NCBI GenBank assembly: GCA_017430135.1
Contig: JAFRNM010000006.1
Coordinates: 1-64,000, forward strand
Length of the DNA stretch: 64,000 nucleotides
Direction: 5' to 3'
Source of the DNA: Clostridia bacterium
GTDB taxonomy: Bacteria; Bacillota; Clostridia; TANB77; CAG-508
The notes under the pieces were generated by a model. It did not search any database. It saw only the letters and a program-made list of their open reading frames with translations, and was not told the DNA's origin. Each line of letters begins with the position of its first letter. Position 1 is the first letter of the stretch. Position numbers and translations under genes: made by a program. This document shows positions 17,084-25,943 of the stretch, piece after piece.

Positions 17084-17111
17084 GCCCGGTAATTAAATTA
17101 CCGGGCTTTTT
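17084..17111 (+). terminator. Terminator of the 16727 gene
   Basis: GCCCGGTAATT (17084-17094) pairs with AATTACCGGGC (17096-17106), followed by TTTTT, 15 bases after the stop codon. Confidence 0.9.
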
Positions 17112-17155
17112 CTTATTATAGTGTCTGCTATTGTTCTTTTAAAGGCTTTCAGTTT

Positions 17156-17180
17156 ACTTTTTTAAAGTGTCCCAAAAAGT
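17156..17180. repeat. Type C dispersed repeat, copy 4
   Basis: Core AAAGTGTCCC (17164-17173) between ACTTTTTT (17156-17163) and AAAAAGT (17174-17180), just upstream of the rqcH promoter. Confidence 0.6.
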
Positions 17181-17186
17181 TATATG

Positions 17187-17215
17187 TTGAATAATTAATA
17201 AATTTGTGTTAAAAT
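17187..17215 (+). promoter_or_regulatory. rqcH promoter
   Basis: TTGAAT (17187-17192), 17 bases, TAAAAT (17210-17215), 25 bases upstream of the start codon. Confidence 0.65.
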
Positions 17216-17239
17216 CATGAGCGATGGGAGTGAATTAAA

Positions 17240-18952
17240 ATGGCATTTGATGGAATTACAACAAAAGCAGTTGCAGGCGAATTGCAAGTGCTTGCAGGCG
17301 CAAGAATTGATAAAGTTTTTCAACCAAATAAAAATGAAGTTATTTTAGGTTTATATATAAATGGTGCAAATTACGCTTTAGATATTTGTATAGATTCTGG
17401 AAATTATAGAATTAATCTTACAACACATTCTAAATCTAATCCACAGGTTGCGCCTAATTTTTGTATGCTTTTGAGAAAGCATTTGATTGGTTTAAAGCTT
17501 AAAAACGTTGTCACATTTGGTTTGGAAAGACTTGTTATTTTAGATATTGAAGGGTTTGACGAATTTGAAGATGTTGTTTCTAAAAAGCTTATTGTTGAGC
17601 TTATGGGAAAACATAGCAACATTATTTTAGTAGATGAAACTAATATTATTGTTGATAGCCTTCGTCATATAAAATCAGATGACGAGCTAAATAGAAGCAT
17701 TTTGCCACATATAAAATATCAGTTTCCTACAACTACAAAACAAGACTTTTTTGATTTGAAGGATTTTGAGGATTTTAAAAATAAATTAGGAGAAACTTCA
17801 AAAGATACTTTAATTACTTCAATTTGTGAAACTTTTAATGGTCTTTCAAATATTTTTGTCGAAAACCTTGTTAATGATTTTGAACAAAATGAAAGCACTA
17901 AAGATGTCTACTCTAAAATAAACAAAATAATTGAAAATACTGCAAATACTCATTTTAAGATTGTTGAAAAAAACGTTAGAAATAAAATTAAAAAAGATTA
18001 TTGTTTGGTGATAGGTAATGACAACGAAACATCCCCTTTTCATTTAAATTTCTTTATTGATGATTTTTATTATAACAAGGAAACTAACGATAATTTCAAG
18101 GCATACAGGGATACTACTTTAAAGCTTATTCTTGGAATTTTGAAAAAATATAATACTCGTCTTTTAAATATTGACGCAAAATTAAAAGAATGTGAAAACA
18201 TGGATGTTTACAGAGTTTACGGAGAGCTTATTACTGCTAATTTGTACAGAATTGAAAATATAAATTTAGACTTTGTTGAGCTCGAGAATTACTATGATAA
18301 TAACAATTTAATAAAAATTCAGCTTGATAAAAAATATTTGCCAAGTGTAAATGCTAAACGTTTTTACAAAAAATATAACAAATTAAAGAACACTTTAGAA
18401 ATTGTTGGAATTCAAAAGCAAGAAACTATTAAAGAATTAGATTATCTTGAAAGCATTGTATATGAGCTTGAAGCAGCTACAACAGTTGAAGAAGTTGCTC
18501 AAATTTTTGATGAAATTTCTGAAAATGTTATGATTAAAGATACTATTTCTAAAACACAGAAAAAGTCTAAAATAAAAAAATCTAAACTTACTAAAAATAA
18601 AGAAGTTGCTTTTAACCCTATCAAATACACAATTGATGGGTACACAATTTTAGTAGGAAGAAACAATAAAGAAAATGATTATTTATCTTTAAAATTTGCA
18701 AATAAATCAGATTATTGGTTCCATACAAAAGATATACATGGGAGCCATGTTATTTTAAAGACTCCAACAGGCTTAATTCCAACAGAAAATATTTTATATA
18801 AATGCGCTGAACTTGCCAGTAAACATAGTAAAGCAAAAAATTCTTCTAATGTTCCAGTTGATTATTGTCAAGTTAAATATGTTAAAAAGCCAAGTGGCGC
18901 TAAACCAGGTATGGTTATTTATACAAACAATAAAACAATCTTCGTAAAATAA
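17240..18952 (+). CDS. rqcH: NFACT protein RqcH (FbpA family), ribosome quality control
   Basis: 570 residues, the usual size. NFACT-N domain at the start (MAFDGITTKAVAGEL), a central helical coiled-coil region (~270-430) and NFACT-R at the end with the conserved DYWFHTKDIHGSHVIL. RqcH recruits tRNA-Ala to stalled 50S subunits and adds alanine tails; older annotations call it a fibronectin-binding protein. GGGAGTGA precedes the ATG. Confidence 0.94.
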   Translation: MAFDGITTKAVAGELQVLAGARIDKVFQPNKNEVILGLYINGANYALDICIDSGNYRINLTTHSKSNPQVAPNFCMLLRKHLIGLKLKNVVTFGLERLVILDIEGFDEFEDVVSKKLIVELMGKHSNIILVDETNIIVDSLRHIKSDDELNRSILPHIKYQFPTTTKQDFFDLKDFEDFKNKLGETSKDTLITSICETFNGLSNIFVENLVNDFEQNESTKDVYSKINKIIENTANTHFKIVEKNVRNKIKKDYCLVIGNDNETSPFHLNFFIDDFYYNKETNDNFKAYRDTTLKLILGILKKYNTRLLNIDAKLKECENMDVYRVYGELITANLYRIENINLDFVELENYYDNNNLIKIQLDKKYLPSVNAKRFYKKYNKLKNTLEIVGIQKQETIKELDYLESIVYELEAATTVEEVAQIFDEISENVMIKDTISKTQKKSKIKKSKLTKNKEVAFNPIKYTIDGYTILVGRNNKENDYLSLKFANKSDYWFHTKDIHGSHVILKTPTGLIPTENILYKCAELASKHSKAKNSSNVPVDYCQVKYVKKPSGAKPGMVIYTNNKTIFVK

Positions 18953-18967
18953 CGAAGATTGTTTTTT
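18932..18967 (+). terminator. rqcH terminator overlapping the stop codon
   Basis: AAAACAATCTTCGT (18932-18945) pairs with ACGAAGATTGTTTT (18952-18965), continued by Ts. The stop codon lies in the loop. Confidence 0.85.
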
Positions 18968-19026
18968 ATATTATTGCTCTTTTGCAATTATCATAATGTC
19001 AGCTATTGTTCTATTATATTATAATT

Positions 19027-19491
19027 CTACCAGAATATTAAAAATGCCAAAAATGTTGCTACCCAAATTTCTCTTTTAGTTAGGTCTTTTGGTATGAATT
19101 CGATTTCTCCTTGTGGTTCTTTTTCGTTTACAAGTGATACTTTATAAGAAGATACATTATTTAGTTTGAAGAATGCTTCGAATGGCATTTCTTCTTGATT
19201 TGGGTCTATTTCTATGTATTTGCTTCCCATTTTTACATCTCTTGCTGAAAAGAATTCTAATTTTAAATATTTTTCTTCTATCTTTTTCTCTTTATTATTT
19301 ATTATTCCTCTTATTCTTCCATTTACTTTTGTTGCTTCTGCTTGGAATATGTCTACTTGAGATAGATTGTCTTGTTTTCTTTCAATATCTTTGTAATTTG
19401 AGTTTAATCCTACTGCAATTAACAAATTTGAAAATAATGCAAATGCTACTAATAATACTATATATAAAATATATTTTTTTACTTTATCCAT
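19027..19491 (-). CDS. Membrane-anchored protein of unknown function
   Basis: 154 residues. An N-terminal transmembrane helix (~7-28), a charged extracytoplasmic region of about 110 residues, and a short C-terminal hydrophobic stretch (WVATFLAFLIFW) that ends abruptly. AAGGTGG precedes the ATG. I do not recognise a family. It is flanked by the rqcH terminator and the 19602 cassette. Confidence 0.6.
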   Translation of the reverse strand: MDKVKKYILYIVLLVAFALFSNLLIAVGLNSNYKDIERKQDNLSQVDIFQAEATKVNGRIRGIINNKEKKIEEKYLKLEFFSARDVKMGSKYIEIDPNQEEMPFEAFFKLNNVSSYKVSLVNEKEPQGEIEFIPKDLTKREIWVATFLAFLIFW

Positions 19492-19551
19492 AATTTACCA
19501 CCTTACTTGTATTATAACAGATTTATAGGCAAATTTCAAGTTTATAATGAA

Positions 19552-19590
19552 AAGAACTCATAATAAGAATTAACTTGATTATGAGTTCTT
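19552..19590 (-). terminator. Terminator of the 19602 cassette
   Basis: Perfect 13-bp stem AAGAACTCATAAT (19552-19564) / ATTATGAGTTCTT (19578-19590), 12 bases below the minus-strand stop codon. Confidence 0.75.
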
Positions 19591-19601
19591 ATCTTTGTCC
19601 A

Positions 19602-19910
19602 TTATCTGGACTCTTTGAAGTTGCCCTGGTAATCAAATAATCTCGGTGCCTCCTCACAGTAGAACCATGCAGGTCCATTGCTGTTAACCGGCATTATCGG
19701 AGTTGTGTAGTCACTTTGCCAGAGACTCTCGACGTTACCACCATTGATAAAGGCGATACCATATCGCCAATCTTCGTCCTTGAAAATGCGGATTTCTCCC
19801 CCTCTCCATGGATATGGCTCCGAGATAAATCCGAATTGGGGCGGAAGAATCTCCTTTGTACCGTCATAAAGTCCGTACAAATTGCTGTCCTGCTTGCCAA
19901 TTACTTTCAT
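19602..19910 (-). CDS. Small aromatic-rich protein, WG-repeat-like, function unknown
   Basis: 102 residues rich in Trp, Tyr and Pro, with GLYDGTKEILPPQFGFIS and WRYGIAFINGG phrases that recall WG (beta-propeller-like) repeats; this resemblance is tentative. No signal peptide or membrane segment. GGGGAGAT precedes the ATG. G+C is among the highest in the window. With its own promoter (19959-19987) and terminator it forms a single-gene cassette next to addA. Confidence 0.55.
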   Translation of the reverse strand: MKVIGKQDSNLYGLYDGTKEILPPQFGFISEPYPWRGGEIRIFKDEDWRYGIAFINGGNVESLWQSDYTTPIMPVNSNGPAWFYCEEAPRLFDYQGNFKESR

Positions 19911-19958
19911 TGTAAGATCTCCCCTTTTACAAAATTTACCTTTTACGGTATTAATACA

Positions 19959-19987
19959 ATTTTACCACATCTCTTTTTTTATGTCAA
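19959..19987 (-). promoter_or_regulatory. Promoter of the 19602 cassette, touching the addA 3' end
   Basis: TTGACA (19982-19987), 17 bases, TAAAAT (19959-19964) on the minus strand. The -35 box overlaps the last codons of addA. Confidence 0.7.
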
Positions 19988-22900
19988 TTCATCTGTAATT
20001 CTTTTCCCAAATAAACTGAATAGATAATTATTTTCGAAACCTCCATATTTAGTGATTTTTTTAATGCTAATTTATATAGTTCTAGCTGTTTTTTGTATTT
20101 TTCAATTAAGCTTTGTTCTTCTCCTTGCGCCACATAATCTGTTTTGTAATCTACAAGTACCAATTCTCCTCGTTCGTTTATATAGAATAAATCTATTATA
20201 CCTTGAACTAGCACCATATCTTGGCTATTTTCCTTTTCTATTTCGTTTGCAGGTATTTCAATATAGAAAGGCTTTTCCTTATATATTTGCTTGGCTGTTT
20301 TTAACTCTTGCCATATTTGAGATTTTGTAAATTGTAGTATTTTATTTTGATTTATTGCCTGTTTTTCTTTTTGATTTATTATTCCTGATTTTTGCATTTG
20401 TTCTATCATTGAATTCAATTTTTCCATTGTATATTCAACATTTGGGTTCAATTTTTGTAAGCATAGGTGCATTAAAGTTCCTTTTTGCGCTGGAGTTAAT
20501 GCAACTTCTTCTTTCTTATTTAAGAATTTTGGTTTTGGCAAATTTATCTCTGTTTTTTCTTTTATTGAGTCTGTATCATGGACTGGCAGTATTTGCAATT
20601 TCGTCTCTTCATCATTTTCTTCTTCCTGATATTTTCTTTTTATCTCACTTACTGAAGTTTTTGTTGGTGTTATTGTTGAAATTTTATGCCTATACTCATA
20701 TTCTATTTCTTTTTTTATTTTTTCTAACTTGCTCTGTTCCGCTTCTATATTGTCAAGTTCTTTAATTACATCTTTTTCTTCATTTTCATCTTGTTCTTGA
20801 TTTTTGGTAATGTCAGATTTTGAAACTATTTTTATATTTGCAAGTTCTTTAAATTTCTCTTCATCATAACTAAAGTTTAGCATAATCCAGTCTAAATAAG
20901 ACTTACATTTTTTTAGCAAAATAGGATTTATTTTATTGTTTTGTTTATTATAAATATTTGCTTCATTTATTAATTTTCCTAATTGCTTTTCGTAATCCTT
21001 ACAAACTCCTGTGATTATCAATTTTTCCTTTGCACGAGTTAAAGCAACATATAGCACTCTCATTTCTTCAGAAATGTTTTCAACTTCAAGCAAACTTTTT
21101 ACTGCAGTTTTAGCATTTGTATCATACTCTACTTGCATATCATGATTTATATATTTCATGCCTAATCCTAAAGAATTGTGTATTAGAATTTTATCTCTTT
21201 TAATCGATTGCATATTAAATTGTTTCCCCACATTTGATAAAAATACAACTGGGAACTCCAATCCCTTACTTTTGTGAATACTCATTATTCTTACAACATC
21301 GTCATTTTCGCCAATAAGTTTTGCTGAGCCCAAATCACCGCTTCCAAGTTTAAGTTTATCTATAAAATTTATAAAGTTATATAAACCTTTAAAACTTGCT
21401 GTTTCAAATTGTTTTGCTTTTTCAAATAGAGATTTCAGATTTGCTTGTCTTAAAACCCCATTTGGCATTAAGCCACAATAATTATAAAAACCTGTGTCTG
21501 AATATATTTTCCAAATCAGTTCATCTAATGCTAAATATTCCTGTTCTTTTCTCCACATTTTTAAATTATTTAAGAACTTATCAATTTTATTTTTTAGCTC
21601 TTCATCTACACTTAATCTTGCTTTTAATAAACATGTATAAAAATTATCGTGTTTGTCACTTAACCTTATTTGTACCAAATCATCATCTGTAAATTTTCCT
21701 ATATTTGACCTCATAACAGTTACTAGCGGAATGTCTTGCATTGGATTATCTATTATTTTTAAAAGTGATATTATTGTTTGAATTTCAATAGAGTCCAAAT
21801 ATTCTTGTGAAGTATCTGAAAATACTGGCATTCCTAGATTTATAATTTCTTGTTCAAATACATTTGCTTTATTTTTTGTACTTCTTAATAGTATTGCTAC
21901 ATCACTATATTTTATGTTTCTAAAGGTTTCTTTTTTTCTGTCATATACTTGGTATTTATTATCAACCATTTCTTTTATTTTTTGTGCTACCATTTTAGCC
22001 TCTAGTTCAATATCTTCATAGCGTTCTTCTTCAACTTCATTTTCAGCATTTTCTTCCTCTATATTTGGAATGTTTTCTTCTTCCTTTAAATTTATTAGCA
22101 TTATGTCTGTTTTTAAATCTTGTGTTGTTTCTTTATAATCCTCTGCACCATAATTTAGATATTCTTCCTGTGTGTAATCTACATCCCCTAAGTTTTTACT
22201 CATAATATTTTCGAAAACTAAGTTTGTAAAATCTAACACATTTTTTCTACTTCTAAAGTTTTTAAATAGTTGAATTTTTGTAGGCCCATCTTCTTCGTTT
22301 GATGTATATGTATCATATTTGCTTAAAAATAGCTCTGGCATTGCTTGTCTGAATTTATAAATACTCTGTTTTACATCTCCAACCATAAATAGATTATTTC
22401 CACGAGAAATCGCATTCATTATATATTCCTGAACTAAATTACTATCTTGATATTCATCTATTGCTATCTCCTGAAATTTTTCGCTATACATTTTTGCTAC
22501 ATCAGTTTTTTGTGTATTTCCATTTTCATCTTCTTTTAATAAAATATTTAAAGCAAAATGTTCTATATCGCTAAAATCCACCATATTTCTTTCTTGCTTA
22601 CTCTTACTGAATTTTTGGTCAAATTCACAAATTAGTTTTTCTAATTTTTTCAAAGTCTCATACATATCAAATATATCTAAATTTGCTTGTTTAGAATCAC
22701 TTAACAATATTTTTTCTATTTTCGCTTTAAACTTTTTCTTTACACTATCTCGCACATTTTTTATATCATCTTTTATTGGATTCGTTGTTTTTAATCTTGG
22801 CCATTTATCAAATGTGATATTATGAAATATTTCGTAAGCTTTGTCCCATGTACGATCATTTTGTACAATTTGGGAAGTGTCCCAAAATTGTACGATGTTT

Positions 22901-23694
22901 GCTTTTAGTGATTCTAAACTATTTATATCTTGTTCTAAAAGTGCCTCTACTTTTTCAAAGTCTTCTAATGTTTCGATTTCTGCTTTTGCTTTTTGCAAGA
23001 TTTTTATATCATCTACTAATTCTTCAAAAATTTCCATTAAAAGTATTTTTCCCCATGGTGTTGTTGAAAAGTCATCATCTAAAGCATCTTTTAGATTAAA
23101 CATTTCTACATGTTCATGAAGCCATTTTAATGGATATGGCATACTTGAAATTGCTTTATAAATGCTTAATACAAGTTCTTTTAATGGTGAGTCATCTTTA
23201 TAGGATGTATATGTATTTATAAGTTTTAAAAAGTTTTCATTTTCTTCTTCATATTTCTGTTCAAATATATCTTCTAAGACTTCTTGCTCTAATATGTCTA
23301 TTTCAGCTGTATCTGCAATTCTAAAGTTTGGTGATACATTTTGAAGTTCAAAAAAGTTATTACGCACTACATCTAAGCAAAATGAATCTATTGTACAAAT
23401 ACTTGCTTTGTTTAATAATAGAATTTGTTTTTGTAGATTCTCATTATCTGGCTGTTCTTCTAACTTTTTGTATATTGCATCTAAAACTCTTTGCTTCATT
23501 TCACTAGCTGCTGCATTTGTAAATGTTACAACTAGCAATTTATCTATATCCACATTCTCATTTATTATTTTATTTATTATTCTTTCTACAAGAACTGCGG
23601 TTTTTCCACTTCCTGCAGCAGCTGCTACAAGTATGTTTTCTCCTTTTTCATAAATCGAAAGTTCTTGTTCTTTTGTCCATTTAACTTTTGACAT
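19984..23694 (-). CDS. addA: AddA helicase-nuclease (RecBCD-like recombination)
   Basis: 1236 residues, the usual AddA size. UvrD-type helicase motifs: Walker A AAAGSGKTAVLVERI near residue 25, motif II IDEYQDSN, motif III GDVKQSIYKFRQ, motif VI MRVLYVALTRAKEKL. The C-terminal RecB-family nuclease shows GIIDLFY and LVLVDYKTDYV. AddA works with AddB to process double-strand breaks. addB usually lies directly upstream in Firmicutes but is absent here. A type C repeat lies inside the coding region (22863-22893). Its own promoter is at 23718-23746. Confidence 0.95.
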   Translation of the reverse strand: MSKVKWTKEQELSIYEKGENILVAAAAGSGKTAVLVERIINKIINENVDIDKLLVVTFTNAAASEMKQRVLDAIYKKLEEQPDNENLQKQILLLNKASICTIDSFCLDVVRNNFFELQNVSPNFRIADTAEIDILEQEVLEDIFEQKYEEENENFLKLINTYTSYKDDSPLKELVLSIYKAISSMPYPLKWLHEHVEMFNLKDALDDDFSTTPWGKILLMEIFEELVDDIKILQKAKAEIETLEDFEKVEALLEQDINSLESLKANIVQFWDTSQIVQNDRTWDKAYEIFHNITFDKWPRLKTTNPIKDDIKNVRDSVKKKFKAKIEKILLSDSKQANLDIFDMYETLKKLEKLICEFDQKFSKSKQERNMVDFSDIEHFALNILLKEDENGNTQKTDVAKMYSEKFQEIAIDEYQDSNLVQEYIMNAISRGNNLFMVGDVKQSIYKFRQAMPELFLSKYDTYTSNEEDGPTKIQLFKNFRSRKNVLDFTNLVFENIMSKNLGDVDYTQEEYLNYGAEDYKETTQDLKTDIMLINLKEEENIPNIEEENAENEVEEERYEDIELEAKMVAQKIKEMVDNKYQVYDRKKETFRNIKYSDVAILLRSTKNKANVFEQEIINLGMPVFSDTSQEYLDSIEIQTIISLLKIIDNPMQDIPLVTVMRSNIGKFTDDDLVQIRLSDKHDNFYTCLLKARLSVDEELKNKIDKFLNNLKMWRKEQEYLALDELIWKIYSDTGFYNYCGLMPNGVLRQANLKSLFEKAKQFETASFKGLYNFINFIDKLKLGSGDLGSAKLIGENDDVVRIMSIHKSKGLEFPVVFLSNVGKQFNMQSIKRDKILIHNSLGLGMKYINHDMQVEYDTNAKTAVKSLLEVENISEEMRVLYVALTRAKEKLIITGVCKDYEKQLGKLINEANIYNKQNNKINPILLKKCKSYLDWIMLNFSYDEEKFKELANIKIVSKSDITKNQEQDENEEKDVIKELDNIEAEQSKLEKIKKEIEYEYRHKISTITPTKTSVSEIKRKYQEEENDEETKLQILPVHDTDSIKEKTEINLPKPKFLNKKEEVALTPAQKGTLMHLCLQKLNPNVEYTMEKLNSMIEQMQKSGIINQKEKQAINQNKILQFTKSQIWQELKTAKQIYKEKPFYIEIPANEIEKENSQDMVLVQGIIDLFYINERGELVLVDYKTDYVAQGEEQSLIEKYKKQLELYKLALKKSLNMEVSKIIIYSVYLGKELQMN
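22863..22893. repeat. Type C repeat inside the addA coding sequence, copy 5
   Basis: GTACAATTTGGG (22863-22874) pairs with CCCAAAATTGTAC (22881-22893) with one bulged base. The core AAGTGTCCC is the same as in the intergenic copies. It encodes about residues 267-277 (VQFWDTSQIVQ), which shows a short IVQ duplication, in frame. Confidence 0.6.
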
Positions 23695-23717
23695 TTTTTT
23701 CTCTCCTTTTGTATATC

Positions 23718-23746
23718 AGTATAACAATTTTATTATTTATTTTCAA
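23718..23746 (-). promoter_or_regulatory. addA promoter
   Basis: TTGAAA (23741-23746), 17 bases, TATACT (23718-23723) on the minus strand. Confidence 0.6.
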
Positions 23747-23854
23747 GTATAAAACTTGTTTAAAAAATATTTAAAATACACTAGACATTTTTGTTTTTTT
23801 AAGTTATTATATTATTATAGTTAAAGAACAAAAGAAAGGAAAGGAATGAAAATT

Positions 23855-24295
23855 ATGAAAAAATTTATAAAATCTTTTTTAGTATTATTATTAGCATTAT
23901 TTATCACTTTGGGAGGACAAGTTTTTGCTGTTAATTTAAATTTAACAGATGATGAAGGTTCTACTACATCAAATACAAATACAAACTCAACTACAAGTGC
24001 AGCATCAAATACTTCTAACAGCACTACAACTACAACAAAAAATACATCAAACTCTACAACTAATAGCACATCTAATACTAGTTCAGATTCATCAAATACA
24101 AATTCTAATTCATATAGTTATGATGATGACGACCTTTTTGGTTCAGTAGATTCTGAAGATACATCTACAAAAGTTAGTAGTGTAAGTACAAGTTCTGAAA
24201 ATAATATGTCTTTTATACTTAATGTATTTATTATTGTTATTGGAATTTTATTAGTATTACTTGCAATTGCTATTTTAATAAAATTAAAAAAATAA
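23855..24295 (+). CDS. Secreted Ser/Thr/Asn-rich stalk protein with C-terminal membrane anchor
   Basis: About 146 residues from the ATG placed 9 bases after AAAGGA; an ATG three codons earlier abuts the ribosome site and is less likely. N-terminal signal peptide (cut likely after VFA), a low-complexity S/T/N stalk (~30-90), an acidic patch YDDDDLFG, and a C-terminal transmembrane helix followed by KLKK. It is probably a surface-exposed linker protein. No family is recognised. It resembles the next gene in design. Confidence 0.65.
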   Translation: MKKFIKSFLVLLLALFITLGGQVFAVNLNLTDDEGSTTSNTNTNSTTSAASNTSNSTTTTTKNTSNSTTNSTSNTSSDSSNTNSNSYSYDDDDLFGSVDSEDTSTKVSSVSTSSENNMSFILNVFIIVIGILLVLLAIAILIKLKK

Positions 24296-24358
24296 TTTTG
24301 TTATGGAGTTTTAAGTGCTCCTTTACAATACAAATTGAAAATAAAATTTTTTATAAAG

Positions 24359-24384
24359 GCGAAAAAATTATTTTTCGCTTTTTA
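24359..24384 (+). terminator. Terminator of the stalk protein gene
   Basis: GCGAAAAA (24359-24366) pairs with TTTTTCGC (24371-24378), followed by TTTTTATTTTTT. Confidence 0.75.
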
Positions 24385-24451
24385 TTTTTTATGTATATTT
24401 TTCTCTAAAAATTTAAATAATATTATTAGATTTATTTTTAGGAGGTAAATT

Positions 24452-25036
24452 ATGCATAAAAAAATTATAACAGGTGTCGTTTTAGCTTTAGCTATTATTT
24501 TTACATTTACCGTTTGTTTTGCTGAAGATGGTAATACAGGTTTTGTAAATGGTGTTAGAAATGTTATGGGGGGCGCTGAAAACGCAATGAATAATGCTGC
24601 CCAAGGTATTGGGAATGCTGCTCAAAATGCTGGAGACGCTATTAAAAATGGTGCAGGTGCAATAGGAAATGGAATTCAAGGTGCAGCAAGTGATGCAGGA
24701 AAAACTGTTGAAAATAGTGCAAACAAAGCAGGAAATTCTATTCAAAATGGTGTTAACAATTTAGAAAACGGAATGAGTGAGAATAACAACAATAATGACA
24801 ACAACAACAATAACAACGATAACGCTAACAATAATGATAATAACAATGCTAACAACAATAATAATGATAATGGGAATTATACTGCAACAAGAACTTCTGC
24901 AGATAATACTATGCTTGGCATGAATAGCACAGCTTGGACTTGGATTATTTTAGGGATTGCAGCAGTTGGTATTATTGCAATTGTTTGGTACTATACTTCT
25001 CAAGTTAATAGTCATAATAATCGTAATGATGAATAG
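24452..25036 (+). CDS. Secreted Ala/Gly/Asn repeat protein with C-terminal membrane anchor
   Basis: 194 residues. Signal peptide ending near CFAEDG, then ~100 residues of 11-residue-like amphipathic repeats (AAQGIGNAAQNAGDAIKNG and relatives) that recall LEA or YtxH-type helices, a poly-Asn/Asp spacer (~110-145), and a C-terminal transmembrane helix (~163-183). AGGAGG precedes the ATG. It is probably an envelope protein. Function unknown. Confidence 0.65.
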   Translation: MHKKIITGVVLALAIIFTFTVCFAEDGNTGFVNGVRNVMGGAENAMNNAAQGIGNAAQNAGDAIKNGAGAIGNGIQGAASDAGKTVENSANKAGNSIQNGVNNLENGMSENNNNNDNNNNNNDNANNNDNNNANNNNNDNGNYTATRTSADNTMLGMNSTAWTWIILGIAAVGIIAIVWYYTSQVNSHNNRNDE

Positions 25037-25042
25037 TATTCT

Positions 25043-25078
25043 GTTAAAAACACTTAGCTTAATCTAGGTGTTTTTAAC
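25043..25078 (+). terminator. Terminator of the repeat protein gene
   Basis: A 15-bp stem with one G-T pair (25043-25057 with 25064-25078), 7 bases after the stop codon. Confidence 0.8.
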
Positions 25079-25140
25079 ATTTTCTTTACTTCTTTTTATT
25101 TTAATGTTATAATTATAAAAAAATAAAAAGAGGTAATTTT

Positions 25141-25596
25141 ATGAATACAAAGCTTATTGCTAAAAATCCAACTGCATATCATAATTATAATATAGAAGAT
25201 AAAATAGAAGCTGGTATTGTGCTTTCTGGTACTGAAATAAAGTCTATTAGAAATGGAAAAGTTAATTTAAAGGATGCTTATTGTATTATTAAAAATGGAG
25301 AAGCTTTTGTAATGGGCATGCATATTAGCCCTTATGAACATGGAAATATTTTTAACAAGGATCCATTAAGAACTAGAAAATTGCTTTTAAATAAAAAAGA
25401 AATTAACAAGCTTTTTGGACTAATTAAACAAAAAGGTTATAGTCTTGTTCCTATTTCTTTGTATTTTAAGGGAAGTTTTGTTAAAGTAGAAATTGGAATT
25501 GGCAAAGGTAAAAAATTATATGATAAACGAGAAGAAATTGCTAAAAAAGAGGCTAATTTGAGAATTCAAAAAGTGCTTAAGGAAAGAAATAATTAA
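25141..25596 (+). CDS. smpB: SsrA-binding protein SmpB
   Basis: 151 residues, normal length. It carries the conserved [38 protein letters not shown] and the basic C-terminal tail. SmpB delivers tmRNA to stalled ribosomes. No ssrA gene was recognised in this window. AGAGG precedes the ATG. The type C palindrome follows directly. Confidence 0.96.
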   Translation: MNTKLIAKNPTAYHNYNIEDKIEAGIVLSGTEIKSIRNGKVNLKDAYCIIKNGEAFVMGMHISPYEHGNIFNKDPLRTRKLLLNKKEINKLFGLIKQKGYSLVPISLYFKGSFVKVEIGIGKGKKLYDKREEIAKKEANLRIQKVLKERNN

Positions 25597-25601
25597 TGAG
25601 A

Positions 25602-25672
25602 GACTTTTGGGGACACTCTTAAAAAACCAGGTTTTTGAAAAACCTGGTTTTTTAAGAGTGTCCCCAAAAGTC
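25602..25672. repeat. Type C repeat as a 71-base perfect palindrome, copy 6
   Basis: Two 35-base arms (25602-25636 and 25638-25672) are perfect inverse complements around a single G. Each arm carries GGGGACACTCTT or its complement. It lies between the convergent smpB and DUF1540 genes, so it can serve as a two-way terminator. It looks like two type C units head to head. Confidence 0.8.
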
Positions 25673-25684
25673 ATCTTAGTTCCC

Positions 25685-25849
25685 CTATTGATTTTTTTGA
25701 GTTTGATAGCTTGCGCACATTGATTCATCTGGATTTTGTGTGTTTTTTCCTTGTACAGGAGAAACTAATATTGCTTGTAAGCTACACATTTGATTTTCTT
25801 GGTTATTATAACGACAACTTTTAACATTACAATTTATTTCTTGTTTCAT
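25685..25849 (-). CDS. DUF1540 small Cys-rich protein
   Basis: 54 residues, start ATG preceded by AGGAGGCG. The pattern C-x4-C-x-YN, then MCSLQAILVSP and a final MCASYQ gives four Cys, typical of DUF1540 metal-binding-like miniproteins found in spore-forming Clostridia and Bacilli. Function is unknown. Confidence 0.8.
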   Translation of the reverse strand: MKQEINCNVKSCRYNNQENQMCSLQAILVSPVQGKNTQNPDESMCASYQTQKNQ

Positions 25850-25905
25850 AATTGCGCCTCCTGTTTTTATTATTTGAAAAATATAAGAAAAATATACATG
25901 AAAAA

Positions 25906-25930
25906 AACACTCGAGGTTTACCCGAGTGTT
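25906..25930 (-). terminator. metG terminator
   Basis: AACACTCG (25906-25913) pairs with CGAGTGTT (25923-25930) and a U-tract follows on the minus strand, 14 bases below the metG stop. Confidence 0.85.
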
Positions 25931-25943
25931 CGTTTTCTACTTA

